DNA from: Pantoea rodasii
Lineage (GTDB): Bacteria > Pseudomonadota > Gammaproteobacteria > Enterobacterales > Enterobacteriaceae
Length of the DNA: 64,000 nt
Direction of reading: 5' to 3'
Assembly (NCBI RefSeq): GCF_002095465.1
Contig: NZ_MLFP01000021.1
Location: 1 to 64,000 of the forward strand
The notes under the pieces were generated by a model. It saw only the letters and a program-made list of their open reading frames with translations, had not been told where the DNA came from and made no database searches. How positions within the stretch are numbered: position 1 is the first letter of the stretch; each line of letters opens with the position of its first letter. Position numbers and translations under genes: made by a program. Positions 62,833 through 64,000 of this stretch are shown piece by piece.

Positions 62833-64000
62833 TTAACGCGATGCAATGTCGTCAGCGACCCAGTGTTGCGGCGCAACCTGGCGGTAACGGGGTTTAATGA
62901 CCGTTTCACCCACCTTGCGCAGCGGCGATGGAATTTCGCTGTCTTCGAAAGTGCGGGGTTGACGGTTCTGGGGATCGGCCACTGGCACGGAGGCCAGCAG
63001 ACGTTGGGTATAAGGATGTTGCGGTTGGTTGAACACCGACTGACGCGGCCCGAGTTCAACTATCTGCCCGAGATACATCACCGCCACGCGATTGGCGATA
63101 CGCTCCACCACCGCCATGTCATGCGAGATGAAAATCCACGCCACGCCGGTTTGCTTTTGCAGGTCCATCATCAGGTTCACCACCTGCGCCTGAATCGACA
63201 CATCCAGCGCCGAAACGGCTTCATCGGCAATGATGACTTTGGGTTTCAGCGCCATGGCACGAGCGATGGCGATACGCTGGCGCTGACCGCCAGAGAATTC
63301 GTGCGGATAGCGCTGCGCATGTTCGGGCAGCAGGCCCACGCTTTTCAGTAAGGCTTCAACCTGTGGCGTGGCCTCTTCCAGTGACTTCACCAGACCGTGC
63401 AACATTAACGGCTCGGCAATGGTGAAACCGACGGTGAGACGCGGATTGAGCGACGCATAGGGGTCCTGAAACACCATCTGAATTTCACGACGCAGCGGCT
63501 GGAATTCTGCTTCTTTCAGGTTGGCGATTTCACTGCCCTGGAAATGAATGCTGTCGGCCTGGCTGTTAATCAGGCGCATCAGCGCGCGGCCAGTGGTGGA
63601 TTTGCCGCAGCCGCTCTCACCGACAATCGCCAGGGTTTCGCCCGGCCACAGGCTGAAATCGATCTGCTCCACCGCATGCACCTGATGGGTGAGCGCCGAA
63701 AAGATGCCGCTGCGAATCGGGTAATAAACTTTTAAACCGCGCACATCGAGCAACGGTGTTTCGTCGTAACGTGCCGTGCGCTGTTCACCGCTATCGGTGG
63801 GCTGCGCGCCGACTAACGGAAAACGCTGTGGCCATGCGTGTTCACGCATATCGCCCAGTTTCGGTACTGCGGCGAGTAACGCCTGGGTATAAGGATGCTG
63901 CGGGGCGTTGAAGATCTCTGTCACCGTACCCTGTTCCACCACTTCACCGCGCAGCATCACCACCACGCGGTCGGCGATTTCCGCCACCACGCCCATGTCA
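62833..64000 (-). CDS. gsiA: Dual-ATPase of the gsi importer (GsiA-like), N-terminus outside window
   Basis: The frame is open to the window edge. The visible 389 residues start in the end of the first ATPase domain (DMGVVAEIADRVVVM), pass a linker, and hold the full second domain: Walker A GESGCGKST, Q-loop MVFQDPYASLNPR, signature FSGGQRQR, Walker B VIIADEAVSALDVS, H-loop SHDMAVVERI. Two fused ATPases and the DEAVSALDVS wording are typical of GsiA. About 230 residues should lie beyond 64000. It energises uptake through GsiC/GsiD. Confidence 0.9.
   Translation of the reverse strand, partial: DMGVVAEIADRVVVMLRGEVVEQGTVTEIFNAPQHPYTQALLAAVPKLGDMREHAWPQRFPLVGAQPTDSGEQRTARYDETPLLDVRGLKVYYPIRSGIFSALTHQVHAVEQIDFSLWPGETLAIVGESGCGKSTTGRALMRLINSQADSIHFQGSEIANLKEAEFQPLRREIQMVFQDPYASLNPRLTVGFTIAEPLMLHGLVKSLEEATPQVEALLKSVGLLPEHAQRYPHEFSGGQRQRIAIARAMALKPKVIIADEAVSALDVSIQAQVVNLMMDLQKQTGVAWIFISHDMAVVERIANRVAVMYLGQIVELGPRQSVFNQPQHPYTQRLLASVPVADPQNRQPRTFEDSEIPSPLRKVGETVIKPRYRQVAPQHWVADDIASR

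Overview
The window reads as chromosomal DNA of an enterobacterium, most likely from the Erwiniaceae (Pantoea/Erwinia type). Supporting signs are a moderately high GC content, the rlmJ-gor neighbourhood, an ERIC element, and RbtD, LgoD/LgoR/LgoT, Gor, KdpABC and GsiABCD-like proteins that I recognise as close to E. coli or Klebsiella versions. I see no rRNA, tRNA, CRISPR array, prophage or insertion sequence. The region is mostly accessory metabolism and transport.

Layout. 0-4 kb: rlmJ (5' end cut by the window), a CPBP membrane protease, ribonuclease Z and glutathione reductase. 4-9 kb: a ribitol locus (rbtR, divergent rbtD-rbtK) followed by a Gate-domain membrane protein where a ribitol transporter would be expected. 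9-20 kb: an extra YrdC-family protein, oxidoreductases with LysR regulators, a YcaC-like hydrolase, a bestrophin homologue, a Tat-exported esterase, an ERIC element, an Na+/H+ antiporter and an MFS exporter. 20-28 kb: yqhA and kdpFABCD, with a KdpE operator but no adjacent kdpE. 28-37 kb: an HD-GYP protein, a solitary HigA, a sugar-acid type MFS plus hydroxyacid dehydrogenase, an orphan sugar-binding protein, an ABC exporter and two GNAT-type proteins. 37-42 kb: a ParD/RelE-type toxin-antitoxin pair, LysR, a YqjG-type glutathionyl-hydroquinone reductase, an esterase, and crcB under a fluoride riboswitch. 42-47 kb: a nucleoside hydrolase and an L-galactonate module (lgoD, divergent lgoR-lgoT). 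47-64 kb: two peptide ABC importers, each tied to unusual peptidases: M19 dipeptidase // Tat-SBP-permeases-ATPases-S12 D-aminopeptidase, and gsiABCD-P1 (DmpA-like)-M55 (DppA-like).

Four things stand out. (1) Eleven genes carry a frameshift that one restored base repairs, and every case is a deletion; this points to sequence error more than to decay. (2) A dispersed family of short palindromes with a conserved GTAG foot and ATTTAT loop but covarying arms occurs about 17 times; it behaves like a REP/BIME family. (3) A ~430-bp GC-rich long-inverted-repeat element at 55.7-56.1 kb has no coding explanation. (4) The 47-64 kb segment concentrates four peptidase families that act on D-, beta- or otherwise non-standard peptides beside two dedicated importers.
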